From Marine Group I thaumarchaeote (GTDB lineage: Archaea > Thermoproteota > Nitrososphaeria > Nitrososphaerales > Nitrosopumilaceae), in NCBI GenBank assembly GCA_013390745.1, contig JACASX010000003.1, forward strand, positions 1 through 64,000: 64,000 bases of DNA, in the 5' to 3' direction. The position numbers were made by a program, and so were the translations under genes. This document shows positions 7,155 through 14,440 of this stretch, in pieces; position 1 is the stretch's first letter, and each line of letters begins with the position of its first letter. The notes below the pieces were generated by a model. The model was not told the origin of the DNA. It did not search any database and was given only the letters and a program-made list of their open reading frames with translations.

Positions 7155-7669
7155 CTTCGCATTTCTTTTTTCATCTTATCAATTTGTTTAGCAAATGCCT
7201 TTTGTGACTTCTCGTTTTTCTTGAGATTTAAAACCCCACCACATGACTTACATTTAAAAAATTCATCAAGAGCCTCTTCAAATGTCATTCTTGAACAATC
7301 AGCGTTTCCACAATGATAAAACTGTGATGAATTTTCATAGTCTAATCTCTGTTGAAGTCTCTCACTAATCTTTTTCTTCTGATTCTCAATAAAGTTCTCA
7401 ACCTCATCTCTTCTAGAACGCCAACGGTAGACAAACCAGCCTTTTCTTTCATCTTTTACTCTAACTCCAGTAATGAGAGCTTTGCCAAAAAGATCATAGA
7501 GTACTTTTCGAACCATGTTGATTCTTAAACCAGTTGAACTTGCAATTTCTTCATCTGTTGCATCCTGTGATTTTAAGAGTGACCTTGCAACCTTGAGGTA
7601 TTCATCACCACCAATCATATACGAAATTTTCACAAATGGATCTTCGTATTTGTCAATCAACAGAAACAA
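7151..7669 (-). CDS. tfe: Transcription factor TFE, alpha subunit
   Basis: Archaeal homologue of TFIIE-alpha, which helps RNA polymerase open promoters. The 172-residue protein has an extended winged-helix domain (about 15-90, with ATDEEIASSTGLRINMVRKVLYDL as recognition region; only key residues cited), a charged linker helix, and a C-terminal zinc ribbon with two CxxC-type pairs (YHCGNADC and CKSCGG). It ends with a lysine-rich tail. It is the last gene of a minus-strand cluster with trm56, hflX and a PhoU-like gene and is convergent with arfC, overlapping it by 4 bases. Confidence 0.92.
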   Translation of the reverse strand: MFLLIDKYEDPFVKISYMIGGDEYLKVARSLLKSQDATDEEIASSTGLRINMVRKVLYDLFGKALITGVRVKDERKGWFVYRWRSRRDEVENFIENQKKKISERLQQRLDYENSSQFYHCGNADCSRMTFEEALDEFFKCKSCGGVLNLKKNEKSQKAFAKQIDKMKKEMRS

Positions 7670-7672
7670 TCC

Positions 7673-8218
7673 TTATTTTCCATTATTAATCAGTTTTTTA
7701 TTTACCCTAACATCTTTGCCTTGTTCCTGAGGAATTATTGTTCTCTCTGGATTCTCAAACTTGAATTCAAACTGTTTTCCCTGTTGAATACGGTCCAATA
7801 GTACGCCCAAAGCACTCACTTCTGAGTGTGGTTGACTACCCACTGCCACATTATAGTCTGCCAATTCGTAGATCTCTCTTGGAACTTTCTCAGCTCCAAC
7901 TACAATCATAATTTTGTCTTCATTTCGTATTTTTGTTTCAATATTATTGATATTCTGACCATACATTGTAAGATGAACAATTTTTACCGCTGCATTTTTC
8001 TTTTCCTTAATAATTTTTTTCCATTCTGAAATAATTTCAATTTTAAAATTACCGCCCCAAGTTTTGTTAATGCCAGAAATAGTACGCTTTATCTCAGGAT
8101 TTACTTCATTCATATAGATTTTTTGTGCACCAAATGATCTTGCAACTAGAGCTACATGAGTAGTAACTCTATCATCTCTAACAACCCGTTGACCAATTCT
8201 TAGAACTTCAATTTCCAT
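7673..8218 (-). CDS. trm56: tRNA (cytidine(56)-2'-O)-methyltransferase
   Basis: Methylates the ribose of C56 in the T-loop of archaeal tRNAs. It is a SPOUT-fold enzyme. The 181-residue product begins [20 protein letters not shown] and continues [11 protein letters not shown], the hallmark of aTrm56; the knotted C-terminal part has [21 protein letters not shown], with the Gly-rich SAM site and [14 protein letters not shown] use ATG 8218; an upstream in-frame start at 8278 would add 20 unrelated residues and extend 71 bases into hflX. With ATG 8218 the overlap with hflX is 11 bases, typical of coupled genes. Confidence 0.92.
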   Translation of the reverse strand: MEIEVLRIGQRVVRDDRVTTHVALVARSFGAQKIYMNEVNPEIKRTISGINKTWGGNFKIEIISEWKKIIKEKKNAAVKIVHLTMYGQNINNIETKIRNEDKIMIVVGAEKVPREIYELADYNVAVGSQPHSEVSALGVLLDRIQQGKQFEFKFENPERTIIPQEQGKDVRVNKKLINNGK

Positions 8219-9317
8219 AGGTCTTTGCTCCAACTTTATCACTATTCTGTGATATGTCATTTTGAAAAACGTTACCAATTATTTTTTCAAGTTTGTCCAT
8301 GTTTTTTCCTGTAACTGCAGAAATATCAATCCATTTTTTACTTTCATTTAATTCTAAGTAATCTACTATGTCTAAAATTTCATCGTCATCTAACGATTCT
8401 GATTTATTTAAAGCGAAAACCAGCTTGTTTGATTCCACACCAATTTCATTTAATGTTGTGCAGCAACTTTTGAATTTTTTTCGTAATTCATCTAGATTAT
8501 CACTTGCATCAATTACAAATATTATAACATCGGTATACAATAATTCTTCTAGTGTGGATTTGAAAGCTTCAATCATATATGCTGGAAGCCTGCTGATAAA
8601 TCCTACAGTATCTGAAATCAATGCAATTTCTTGGTTTATCATTACTCTACGAACAGTTGTTGAAAGAGTTGTAAACAGCTCATCGTTTTTTTCTCGGTGT
8701 TCTCCTGTTAGTGCATTAAACAATGTAGTTTTACCTGCTGAAGTATATCCCGCAAGTGAAATTGTCTTGAAACCAAGCCGTTTTCTTGCCTCTCTATGAA
8801 GTTTACGTTGTTTTCCTGACTTTACCAGCTTTGATTTGATGTTAATCATTCTTTTTTTGATTTCGTTATAGTATACATCAACTTCAAATGTTCCAAGACC
8901 CATAAATCCTGGCTGTTCACCTTTTTTTGAAAGTCTTACTTTTTCTTTAGCTCTTGACATATCATAGCGTGCCTGTGCCAGTTTAACTTGAAGCTTGGAT
9001 TCAGCACTGGAAGATCTTTTCTCAAAGATTTGTAAAATCAAAGCTTCTCTATCCAATATTTCCATTTTAAGCTCGGAAGCCAGATTATAGTTCTGGCTTG
9101 GCTTTAATATCTCATCAAAAACTATCACATCTGGTTTTACCGTAGATATAATTTCTTTAAGATCTTCAATTTTACCACCACTCAAGCCATATTTTGGCTT
9201 CTGCAGGAAGTTTTGTTTTATGACATGCTTTACTTTATAATCAGCCGATTCGCAAAGGGCGACTGCCTCATTAATCATATCGTCTTGATCATATGTAATT
9301 AAAACAGCTGAATCCAT
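8208..9317 (-). CDS. hflX: GTPase HflX
   Basis: Ribosome-associated GTPase of the Obg-HflX group, implicated in splitting or rescuing stalled ribosomes. The 369-residue protein has an N-terminal HflX domain (about 1-110), a helical linker with the Q-A-R-Y-D-M-S-R region, and a G domain: P-loop [11 protein letters not shown] (190-200), TTLSTTVRR switch [11 protein letters not shown] (G3) and NKSE (G4). The family's GFMGLG motif (137-142) is also present. It overlaps trm56 by 11 bases and follows the PhoU-like gene by 10, so it belongs to the same minus-strand unit. Confidence 0.92.
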   Translation of the reverse strand: MDSAVLITYDQDDMINEAVALCESADYKVKHVIKQNFLQKPKYGLSGGKIEDLKEIISTVKPDVIVFDEILKPSQNYNLASELKMEILDREALILQIFEKRSSSAESKLQVKLAQARYDMSRAKEKVRLSKKGEQPGFMGLGTFEVDVYYNEIKKRMINIKSKLVKSGKQRKLHREARKRLGFKTISLAGYTSAGKTTLFNALTGEHREKNDELFTTLSTTVRRVMINQEIALISDTVGFISRLPAYMIEAFKSTLEELLYTDVIIFVIDASDNLDELRKKFKSCCTTLNEIGVESNKLVFALNKSESLDDDEILDIVDYLELNESKKWIDISAVTGKNMDKLEKIIGNVFQNDISQNSDKVGAKTYGN

Positions 9318-9327
9318 CGCTAAAACT

Positions 9328-10374
9328 CTACATCTTTGGTTTTTTGAGAATTTTTTCTATATTCATATTTAAAACAATTTCCCCAATGTCGCTTGCATAT
9401 TCTGCAACTCTTTTTACATTCTCCACAATTTTTCTAATTCTAAAAATTTCCTCCTCATCTTTACTTGTTTTCAAATTGTCCAATATTCTTTTTTCATATT
9501 TTTGAATATTATTTGCACTTTCAATTGATTTCTCTGCTTGGTCATAGTCTTTTTTGAACAAGGCTAGGCATGCATCATCCATTACTGAAATCGCATAGCT
9601 ACTCATTTCCTGTATTCTATCAAAGTTTTTGCCTTGTATGGGAGTTTTATAATCTAAAACATCCTGTGATAGTCTTACCGCATGATCACCCAATCTTTCC
9701 ACGTTTTTGACAACAACTCTGTAACCAAGGCAATCACGTGCATTATCAAATCCCATTTCCTTTAACATGTGATCATTTTCAATTGCAATTGCAAGCTGCC
9801 TAGTGATGTAAAATCCAAATCTATCTACATCATCATCACTGTTGATTACTTCTTTTGCAAGTTCTTCATTTCCTTCCTTTATTGCAATCAATGCATCATC
9901 TAGCATTGATTTTGCCAATAACATCATTCTTTTGAAAGCGGCATCAACTGATAATTCTACCAAATTAATTAAAATCTGAACAGTTATACCATCTGATGAA
10001 TCAGCAGTTATTTCTGCACCCATTAAAATTTTCTTAACAGCATTTCTAATTCCAATTCTCTGTGCTGGTGTAATTCGTCCTACTCTAGGCTTGATGCTGA
10101 TTGTCTTAAAGTGAAGAAAGTATAATGAAACTAATTTTCTTACTACAGTTGATGTTTCTTCCGTTGGTTCAATTTCAATTGTGGCTGTTTCAGTTTGGTC
10201 TTTTTTTCTAGTATTGTATGGTGTAACATGTAAGCTGGAAATTCCTTTTCGACCGACTAAAACTTGATCTCCCTGCTTTAGGCCTAGATCAGTAATCCAT
10301 TGTTTGGGCAGAGAAATAATGTAAGTGGATTTACCTGTAAACTGGATTTTTCTAGTTTCTTCACCAGATGACAT
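9328..10374 (-). CDS. AbrB-PhoU domain phosphate-uptake-type regulator
   Basis: A 348-residue two-part regulator. Residues about 5-50 form an AbrB/SpoVT-like swapped-hairpin DNA-binding domain ([20 protein letters not shown], then GDQVLV), and about 120-345 hold two PhoU helical-bundle domains with metal-binding-type E/D-rich helices ([44 protein letters not shown]). Archaeal proteins of this layout are commonly linked to phosphate response, but no pst genes are adjacent. It heads the hflX-trm56-tfe cluster. An ATG directly after the palindrome AACTATAGTT is the start. Confidence 0.85.
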   Translation of the reverse strand: MSSGEETRKIQFTGKSTYIISLPKQWITDLGLKQGDQVLVGRKGISSLHVTPYNTRKKDQTETATIEIEPTEETSTVVRKLVSLYFLHFKTISIKPRVGRITPAQRIGIRNAVKKILMGAEITADSSDGITVQILINLVELSVDAAFKRMMLLAKSMLDDALIAIKEGNEELAKEVINSDDDVDRFGFYITRQLAIAIENDHMLKEMGFDNARDCLGYRVVVKNVERLGDHAVRLSQDVLDYKTPIQGKNFDRIQEMSSYAISVMDDACLALFKKDYDQAEKSIESANNIQKYEKRILDNLKTSKDEEEIFRIRKIVENVKRVAEYASDIGEIVLNMNIEKILKKPKM

Positions 10375-10395
10375 AACTATAGTTATTTCTCTGTT

Positions 10396-10403
10396 CTATA
10401 TAG
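10396..10403 (-). promoter_or_regulatory. TATA box for the phoU-like/hflX/trm56/tfe cluster
   Basis: CTATATAG (self-complementary) is centred about 26 bp before the ATG at 10374 on the minus strand, giving a leaderless transcript. A perfect 10-bp palindrome AACTATAGTT (10375-10384) lies directly before the start codon and could be an autoregulatory site; that is inference. Confidence 0.45.
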
Positions 10404-10415
10404 ATTAACGGAATT

Positions 10416-10426
10416 CTATATTATAG
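10416..10426 (+). promoter_or_regulatory. TATA box for the PUA gene and nac
   Basis: CTATATTATAG lies 38 bp before the GTG start at 10464 on the plus strand; transcription would begin near 10448 with a leader of about 15 bases. It shares the 89-bp divergent region with the minus-strand promoter. Confidence 0.4.
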
Positions 10427-10463
10427 TACCAACGAATATTTAGATATCTAGGCAAGCATTTGA

Positions 10464-10916
10464 GTGGATCCTGTTTTAAAACTAAAACACACTATTGATG
10501 CCCTGTTTGGAGTAGGCATATCTAGACATTTGCCTAAACAGATAGAGTTTTTCTTTTCAAAGAGAACTGGACGAATACGTGAGGTATATCATAAACAGAA
10601 ACTTCTTTGCACATTACGAATTGATGGTGGTCTGGCAATAACACCATATTTTGCTCAAATTCTTATGAAGAGTAAAAAATTCAAAGAAAACTGTATAGAG
10701 ATTGACAATGATTCAAAACCATTTGTAGAAGAGGGAAGGTCGGTCTTTTGTGGTCATGTTGTTTGGTGTGGTAAAAATATCAGGATCCAAAGTGACGTTC
10801 CAGTTCTGTACAAAAATAAGGTTATTGCAGTAGGAAAGGCCATCCTGTCTTCAGAGATGATGAAAGAACAAACAATTGGAGTGGCAGTAAAAGTTAGGGA
10901 TAGTTTAAAAAGTTAG
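10464..10916 (+). CDS. PUA-domain RNA-binding protein
   Basis: A 150-residue protein with a C-terminal PUA domain (about 72-148), recognised from FVEEGRSVFCGHVVWCGKNIR and the VPVLYKNKVIAVGKAILSSEMM segment (key parts cited) typical of PUA folds. The N-terminal half resembles the small domain that precedes PUA in archaeal RNA-binding proteins. The start is GTG. It lies 12 bp before nac and the pair are very likely co-transcribed, an arrangement that fits a role in RNA processing or translation. I cannot name its RNA target. Confidence 0.75.
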   Translation: MDPVLKLKHTIDALFGVGISRHLPKQIEFFFSKRTGRIREVYHKQKLLCTLRIDGGLAITPYFAQILMKSKKFKENCIEIDNDSKPFVEEGRSVFCGHVVWCGKNIRIQSDVPVLYKNKVIAVGKAILSSEMMKEQTIGVAVKVRDSLKS

Positions 10917-10928
10917 CCGGAGGGATAA

Positions 10929-11276
10929 ATGAACATGATGCGTGGAGGCAATCGCCAAATGCGAAGAATGATGGATAAGATGGGTCTTGATATGGAGGAG
11001 ATTCCAAACGTACAGGAGGTCATCATTAAGACAGACAAAAAAGAGATTATTATTCCAAAGCCATCTGTTACCGAAATGAAATCAAAAGAAAATTCAATCT
11101 TTCAGGTAATTGCAGAGAGTTTTGAGGAAAAAGAACTTGAAGTACCTATATTTTCAGAAGATGATATAATGCTAGTCTGTCAACAGGCAAATTGTGATGA
11201 AGAGAAGGCTAAGGATGCCTTGGCTGAGACCAAGGGTGATATTGCCCAGGCGATTCTAAGACTAACCAGTGGTTAA
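10929..11276 (+). CDS. nac: Nascent polypeptide-associated complex protein (alpha-NAC)
   Basis: Binds ribosomes and emerging polypeptides. The 115-residue product has a Met/Arg-rich N-terminus (MNMMRGGNRQMRRMMDKMGL), a short NAC beta domain (about 25-65, EVIIKTDKKEIIIPKP) and a C-terminal UBA domain (about 75-113, EDDIMLVCQQANCDEEKAKDAL). Length and order are standard for archaeal homodimeric NAC. A purine-rich GGAGGG at about 10919-10924 lies 4 bases before the ATG, a good ribosome-binding site for an internal operon gene. Confidence 0.93.
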   Translation: MNMMRGGNRQMRRMMDKMGLDMEEIPNVQEVIIKTDKKEIIIPKPSVTEMKSKENSIFQVIAESFEEKELEVPIFSEDDIMLVCQQANCDEEKAKDALAETKGDIAQAILRLTSG

Positions 11277-11288
11277 ATTACGACTATG

Positions 11289-11465
11289 AAAAAAACCTTA
11301 GAAAAATGACACAGCCAGTATGGACACTAACTGATAAGGAAAAAATCAAAAAGACTTTAGAATTAATTAAAGATTTTGAGAATTCGGGATCATCTAAACA
11401 TTACAAAGCAAACGCACAGAAGATGAGAATAATGCTAGATGCAATTAAAAAAACCTTAGAAAAAT
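11289..11465 (+). repeat. 19-bp direct repeat flanking a small gene
   Basis: AAAAAAACCTTAGAAAAAT occurs perfectly at 11289-11307 and again at 11447-11465, 158 bp apart. The second copy encodes the last residues (KKTLEK) of the small gene at 11306-11467. The first copy, in the same sense, sits at its start codon and makes a tiny ATG...TGA reading frame (11286-11309). It looks like a duplicated 3' end of the gene or the scar of a tandem duplication. Confidence 0.7.
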
Positions 11466-11467
11466 AG
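11306..11467 (+). CDS. Small conserved-looking protein, 53 residues, function unknown
   Basis: Begins MTQPVWTLTDKEKIKKTLEL and ends with DAIKKTLEK. It is Lys-rich and predicted fully helical, with a central break at FENSGSSKHYK. I do not recognise the family. Support for being real: it starts 29 bp after nac, ends cleanly, and has balanced amino-acid use (Trp, His, Tyr, Met all present) rather than the skew of a chance frame. It could be a small ribosome- or RNA-associated protein given its place after nac, but that is only context. The ATG lies inside the first copy of a 19-bp repeat. Confidence 0.5.
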   Translation: MTQPVWTLTDKEKIKKTLELIKDFENSGSSKHYKANAQKMRIMLDAIKKTLEK

Positions 11468-11701
11468 TATTTCAGAAGTGTGAAAGCCTCAAGAATTGGT
11501 TAAAATGCAGATTTTTCCTGTAAATTGCTTGCGAAAATTCGCAAAAACATGTTATTAATATACCTTTTTATAATTTTTTTTGTAAATGCTTCATAAGATT
11601 ATATAAATGAATGAAATTATTACATGTTTTTCCCAGAATATTGAAAATTTTCGCAGATCTAACCTTATTAACTTATTATTCCTATAATATATGTAATAAA
11701 A
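11468..11701. other. 234-bp intergenic region with inverted repeat
   Basis: No coding frame is evident. It holds TTGCGAA-AA-TTCGCAA (11529-11544), an inverted repeat with 7-bp arms. A related TTTTCGCA element recurs at 11648-11655. Several T-rich stretches follow (TTTTTATAATTTTTTTTG near 11565-11582), suitable as a terminator for the nac unit. TATA-like sequences at 11664-11672 and 11683-11690 precede the next gene. A regulated promoter for the zinc-ribbon gene is plausible. Confidence 0.4.
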
Positions 11702-11941
11702 ATGACATGTAAAGGAATTTGCCCTAGATACAAGGCACAAAAACCTGTAGGAACAGGAAGGTATGCTTCAGGTCAACGTAGGTGTCAGATTTGTGAGATT
11801 TTCATCAAGTGGGAAGGTCTGTGGTGTCCATGCTGTGGATATCGATTAAGAACCAAACCACGAAACTTGAAATACAAAGCAAAACTGCGTGCACGAGTAA
11901 ATGCTGAAGCTAAGACAGAATCGATAGCAATAAACAGTTAA
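11702..11941 (+). CDS. Small zinc-ribbon protein, 79 residues
   Basis: A basic, Cys-rich protein with CKGIC near the N-terminus and then CQIC and CPCC in the centre (QRRCQICEIF...WCPCCGYRLR), enough for one or two zinc sites, followed by a Lys/Arg-rich helix. Proteins of this shape are common in ammonia-oxidising archaea, often in several copies, and are thought to bind nucleic acid; that role is inference. It has an isolated promoter region upstream and ends 17 bp before the next start. No enzymatic motif is present. Confidence 0.75.
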   Translation: MTCKGICPRYKAQKPVGTGRYASGQRRCQICEIFIKWEGLWCPCCGYRLRTKPRNLKYKAKLRARVNAEAKTESIAINS

Positions 11942-11958
11942 ACCACTTCGTAGGCTTA

Positions 11959-12297
11959 TTGCTAAACGAATCGCGTTTTTCGAAGACAGTTGTCGACATT
12001 GACAAACGTAGTTTTACAATTCAGATATTACTCTTCGATAACGGAAGTTTTGTTTCTATAACGGAAGGTCAGGAAAAGATTGGCGGATTAACAGCATCAA
12101 TCGGTACAAACACTATACCAATTACTACTTCAATCATACCGGCAAAATCAGAATCTCTTTTTTTAAAATTAATCTCTGAACAACTCTCTTCAATCATATC
12201 TGGCATTAACATCATATCTGCGTTTATTCCAAAAGAGCTAGAAAACAAAACCGCTAAAACTCTGATTGCTAAAATAAAGGAGATTGTTGAAAAATGA
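11959..12297 (+). CDS. Proteasome assembly chaperone 3-like protein (tentative)
   Basis: A 112-residue alpha/beta protein starting with TTG and overlapping the next gene by 4 bases. Its order of elements resembles eukaryotic PAC3 (PSMG3): a strand pair ILLFDNGSFVSITEGQEKIGG, a GGLTASIG turn, a strand TTSIIPAKSESLFLKLISEQL where PAC3 has a comparable LLG-x-x-E-P-L-x-x-x-x-A-K-N-L segment, then a central strand and a C-terminal helix (key residues only). I see this by eye and cannot score it. If wrong, it is a conserved hypothetical protein tied to the UbiD-like gene by translational coupling. Confidence 0.45.
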   Translation: MLNESRFSKTVVDIDKRSFTIQILLFDNGSFVSITEGQEKIGGLTASIGTNTIPITTSIIPAKSESLFLKLISEQLSSIISGINIISAFIPKELENKTAKTLIAKIKEIVEK

Positions 12298-13628
12298 CTG
12301 TTGATATGAGAAGCTTCCTACAACAAATCAAAAAAACCAATGATATATTCATAGTAAAGAAGAGGGTTTCTACAAAATATGAGATTGCTGCTGTAACTGA
12401 AAAGCTTGATGGTTCAAAGGCCGCATTGTTTGAAAATGTCAAAGGAAGCAAATTCAAGCTAGTTTCAAACCTGGTGGGAAGCAGAGATAGGTTTGCACAG
12501 GCAATAGGCTCCAAAAAGTCTGATATTAATCAAAAAATTGTCAGAGCAATTTCTTCTGCAAAAAAACCAAGAATTTCATCAACTGCAAAGTTTTTTGAAA
12601 ACAGCTCTAAGGATATTTCCATTCTTCCAATTGTAACTCACTTTCAGAACGAATCAGGTCCTTTCATCACATCATCTATACTATATACAAGAAACCTAGA
12701 AAAGAAATCTCAAAACTCGTCTTTTCACAGACTAATGCCAATAGGGAAAAACCAATTCTCAATTAGAATGGTAGAGGGTAGAGATCTTCATAGATCATTT
12801 ATGTTTGCAAAAACCCATGGACAGGACCTACCGATTGCAATTACTATTGGAGTTCACCCTGCCATTTCAATTGCTTGTGCATTTCAGGCAAAATGGGGAA
12901 AAAATGAACTTGAAATAGCTAACTCACTTTTAAACAACAAACTTACTTTGGCAAAATGTCCTAGCACTGGCTTGCTGGTACCATCAACTGCGGAAATTGT
13001 CATGGAAGGGAAAATCTTACGAGATAAGACACACAAGGAATGGATGGTCGAAATGCTTCGAACATATGATATGCCAAGACCGGCACCAGTGATTCAAATC
13101 GAAAAATTGTATTTTAGAAACAATCCAATTTATCATGATATTCTGTCTGGTTACACAGAGGCAAGATTGCTCATGGGCATGCCTATTGAGGCTAAACTCA
13201 ACAGTATACTGAAAAAGAAATTCCCGCAGACAAAACAGGTGATCCTGACAAGCGGTGGAGCCAATTGGCTTCATGCCGTAGTCCAAATCTCCAAAACCAG
13301 ATCAACCAATGTTAAAAAAATTATTAACGAAACTTTCGCAAGTCACAGATCGTTGAAGATGGTGACCGTAGTAGATGATGATATTGATCCTACCGATGCT
13401 GTAGCTGTAGAATTTGCTATGGCCACAAGATTTCAGGCTGACAAGGATCTGGTAATAATAAAAAATGTGAGAGGCTCTAGCCTTGATCCCTCTAGTGACC
13501 AAAAGAAATTACGAACCACAAAAATGGGAATTGACGCCACAATACCTGCTTCAAAAAGGCCAGAAGGTTTCAAGTTAGGCAAGATCCCAAAAGCTAAAAC
13601 AAATCTGAAAGACTATTTGAAGAAATGA
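12294..13628 (+). CDS. UbiD-family prenylated-FMN decarboxylase (candidate anhydromevalonate phosphate decarboxylase)
   Basis: A 444-residue UbiD-family protein. Family features are GRDLHRSFMFAKTHG with ITIGVHPAISIACAF, the AEIVMEGKI motif, and the late segment TVVDDDIDPTDAVAVEFAMATR. The usual E-G-P-F segment after the EIV-x-E-G motif is replaced by KEWMVEML before RTYD, so the active-site rim differs from typical UbiD. In archaea one UbiD homologue makes isopentenyl phosphate in the modified mevalonate pathway (shown in Aeropyrum), a good candidate role here, with HMG-CoA reductase at 42.6 kb. Another aromatic-acid decarboxylase is the alternative. It overlaps the next gene (CbtA) by 4 bases. 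Confidence 0.8.
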   Translation: MTVDMRSFLQQIKKTNDIFIVKKRVSTKYEIAAVTEKLDGSKAALFENVKGSKFKLVSNLVGSRDRFAQAIGSKKSDINQKIVRAISSAKKPRISSTAKFFENSSKDISILPIVTHFQNESGPFITSSILYTRNLEKKSQNSSFHRLMPIGKNQFSIRMVEGRDLHRSFMFAKTHGQDLPIAITIGVHPAISIACAFQAKWGKNELEIANSLLNNKLTLAKCPSTGLLVPSTAEIVMEGKILRDKTHKEWMVEMLRTYDMPRPAPVIQIEKLYFRNNPIYHDILSGYTEARLLMGMPIEAKLNSILKKKFPQTKQVILTSGGANWLHAVVQISKTRSTNVKKIINETFASHRSLKMVTVVDDDIDPTDAVAVEFAMATRFQADKDLVIIKNVRGSSLDPSSDQKKLRTTKMGIDATIPASKRPEGFKLGKIPKAKTNLKDYLKK

Positions 13629-14341
13629 ATGCAGGTTATTTTATCGTAATTGTGCTAGTTTCTGGATTTGTTGCAGGCACAATACATGGAGCAGTAAATT
13701 TAGCAATTGTAGAACCATATCTGGACGAAGCAATTGGAATTGAAAACCAAAACCTCTTTACATCTGGGGAGGCTGAAGACACTCCTCAATTTTGGGTTGA
13801 ATACAACTCATACCGTGATTGGCAAAAAAGTGGTCAGTTGCTAGCGGGTGGAATTCTAGGAATGTCAATAGGGGCATTGTTTGGTGTTGTGTTTGCCTAT
13901 TCAAGAAATTCTCTACCCAAAGGACACACTGTAAAAAAAACATTTGTTCTTGCTGCAATCATGTGGCTTACGATTTTCTTAATACCATTTTTGAAATATC
14001 CTGCAAATCCTCCAACCGTGGGAGATGCAGATACTGTGGTACTGAGAGGAATATTGTATCTTTCATTCATTGCAATCTCCGGTTTTTCAGCTGTTGGTTT
14101 TTCCAGATTGTACAAGAAACTTGAAAACAAAAAATATCTTGCATTTGTTGGTTATACGGTTTTTATCACAGCTGTATTTTTCATAATGCCACCAAATCCT
14201 GATGAAGTTACTGCTCCAATGGATTTGGTGAACGGTTTTAGAATAATGTCTGTGATTGCCGTTACAACATTCTGGATTGCTGAAGCGATAATACTTGGGT
14301 TACTGTGGCAAAAGTACAAGACAAAGTTACAGGAATCATAG
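13625..14341 (+). CDS. cbtA: CbtA-family predicted cobalt transporter
   Basis: A 238-residue membrane protein of the CbtA family, predicted in comparative genomics to import cobalt for B12 synthesis. About six membrane segments are visible, starting with VIVLVSGFVAGTIHGAVNLA (His in the first segment is conserved in the family), then GGILGMSIGALFGVVFAY, a segment ending with FLIPFLKYPANPP, and a last one with VTTFWIAEAIILGLLW. Conserved loops YLDEAIGIE and EDTPQFWVEY are present. The small partner CbtB is not encoded next to it. It overlaps the UbiD-like gene by 4 bases; the cobalamin operon lies 6 kb away. Confidence 0.82.
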   Translation: MNAGYFIVIVLVSGFVAGTIHGAVNLAIVEPYLDEAIGIENQNLFTSGEAEDTPQFWVEYNSYRDWQKSGQLLAGGILGMSIGALFGVVFAYSRNSLPKGHTVKKTFVLAAIMWLTIFLIPFLKYPANPPTVGDADTVVLRGILYLSFIAISGFSAVGFSRLYKKLENKKYLAFVGYTVFITAVFFIMPPNPDEVTAPMDLVNGFRIMSVIAVTTFWIAEAIILGLLWQKYKTKLQES

Positions 14342-14407
14342 CTTGCAATTTAGCAACAACTATTTTCATTCTACATTCTTAGAATAAGAAATTAGAATGA
14401 CTAGATG

Positions 14408-14434
14408 TTTTAAATAACTTAGCTAAACCTAAGT
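14408..14434 (+). promoter_or_regulatory. Promoter and inverted repeat upstream of the phnD-type gene
   Basis: A TATA-like TTTAAATAA (14408-14416) is followed at once by ACTTAG-CTAAAC-CTAAGT (14417-14434), a 6-bp-arm inverted repeat between TATA box and start site, where a repressor would block polymerase. A second inverted element, CATTCT...AGAATG, lies at 14374-14399. The start near 14439 would make the TTG at 14441 nearly leaderless. Confidence 0.4.
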
Positions 14435-14440
14435 AATCAC

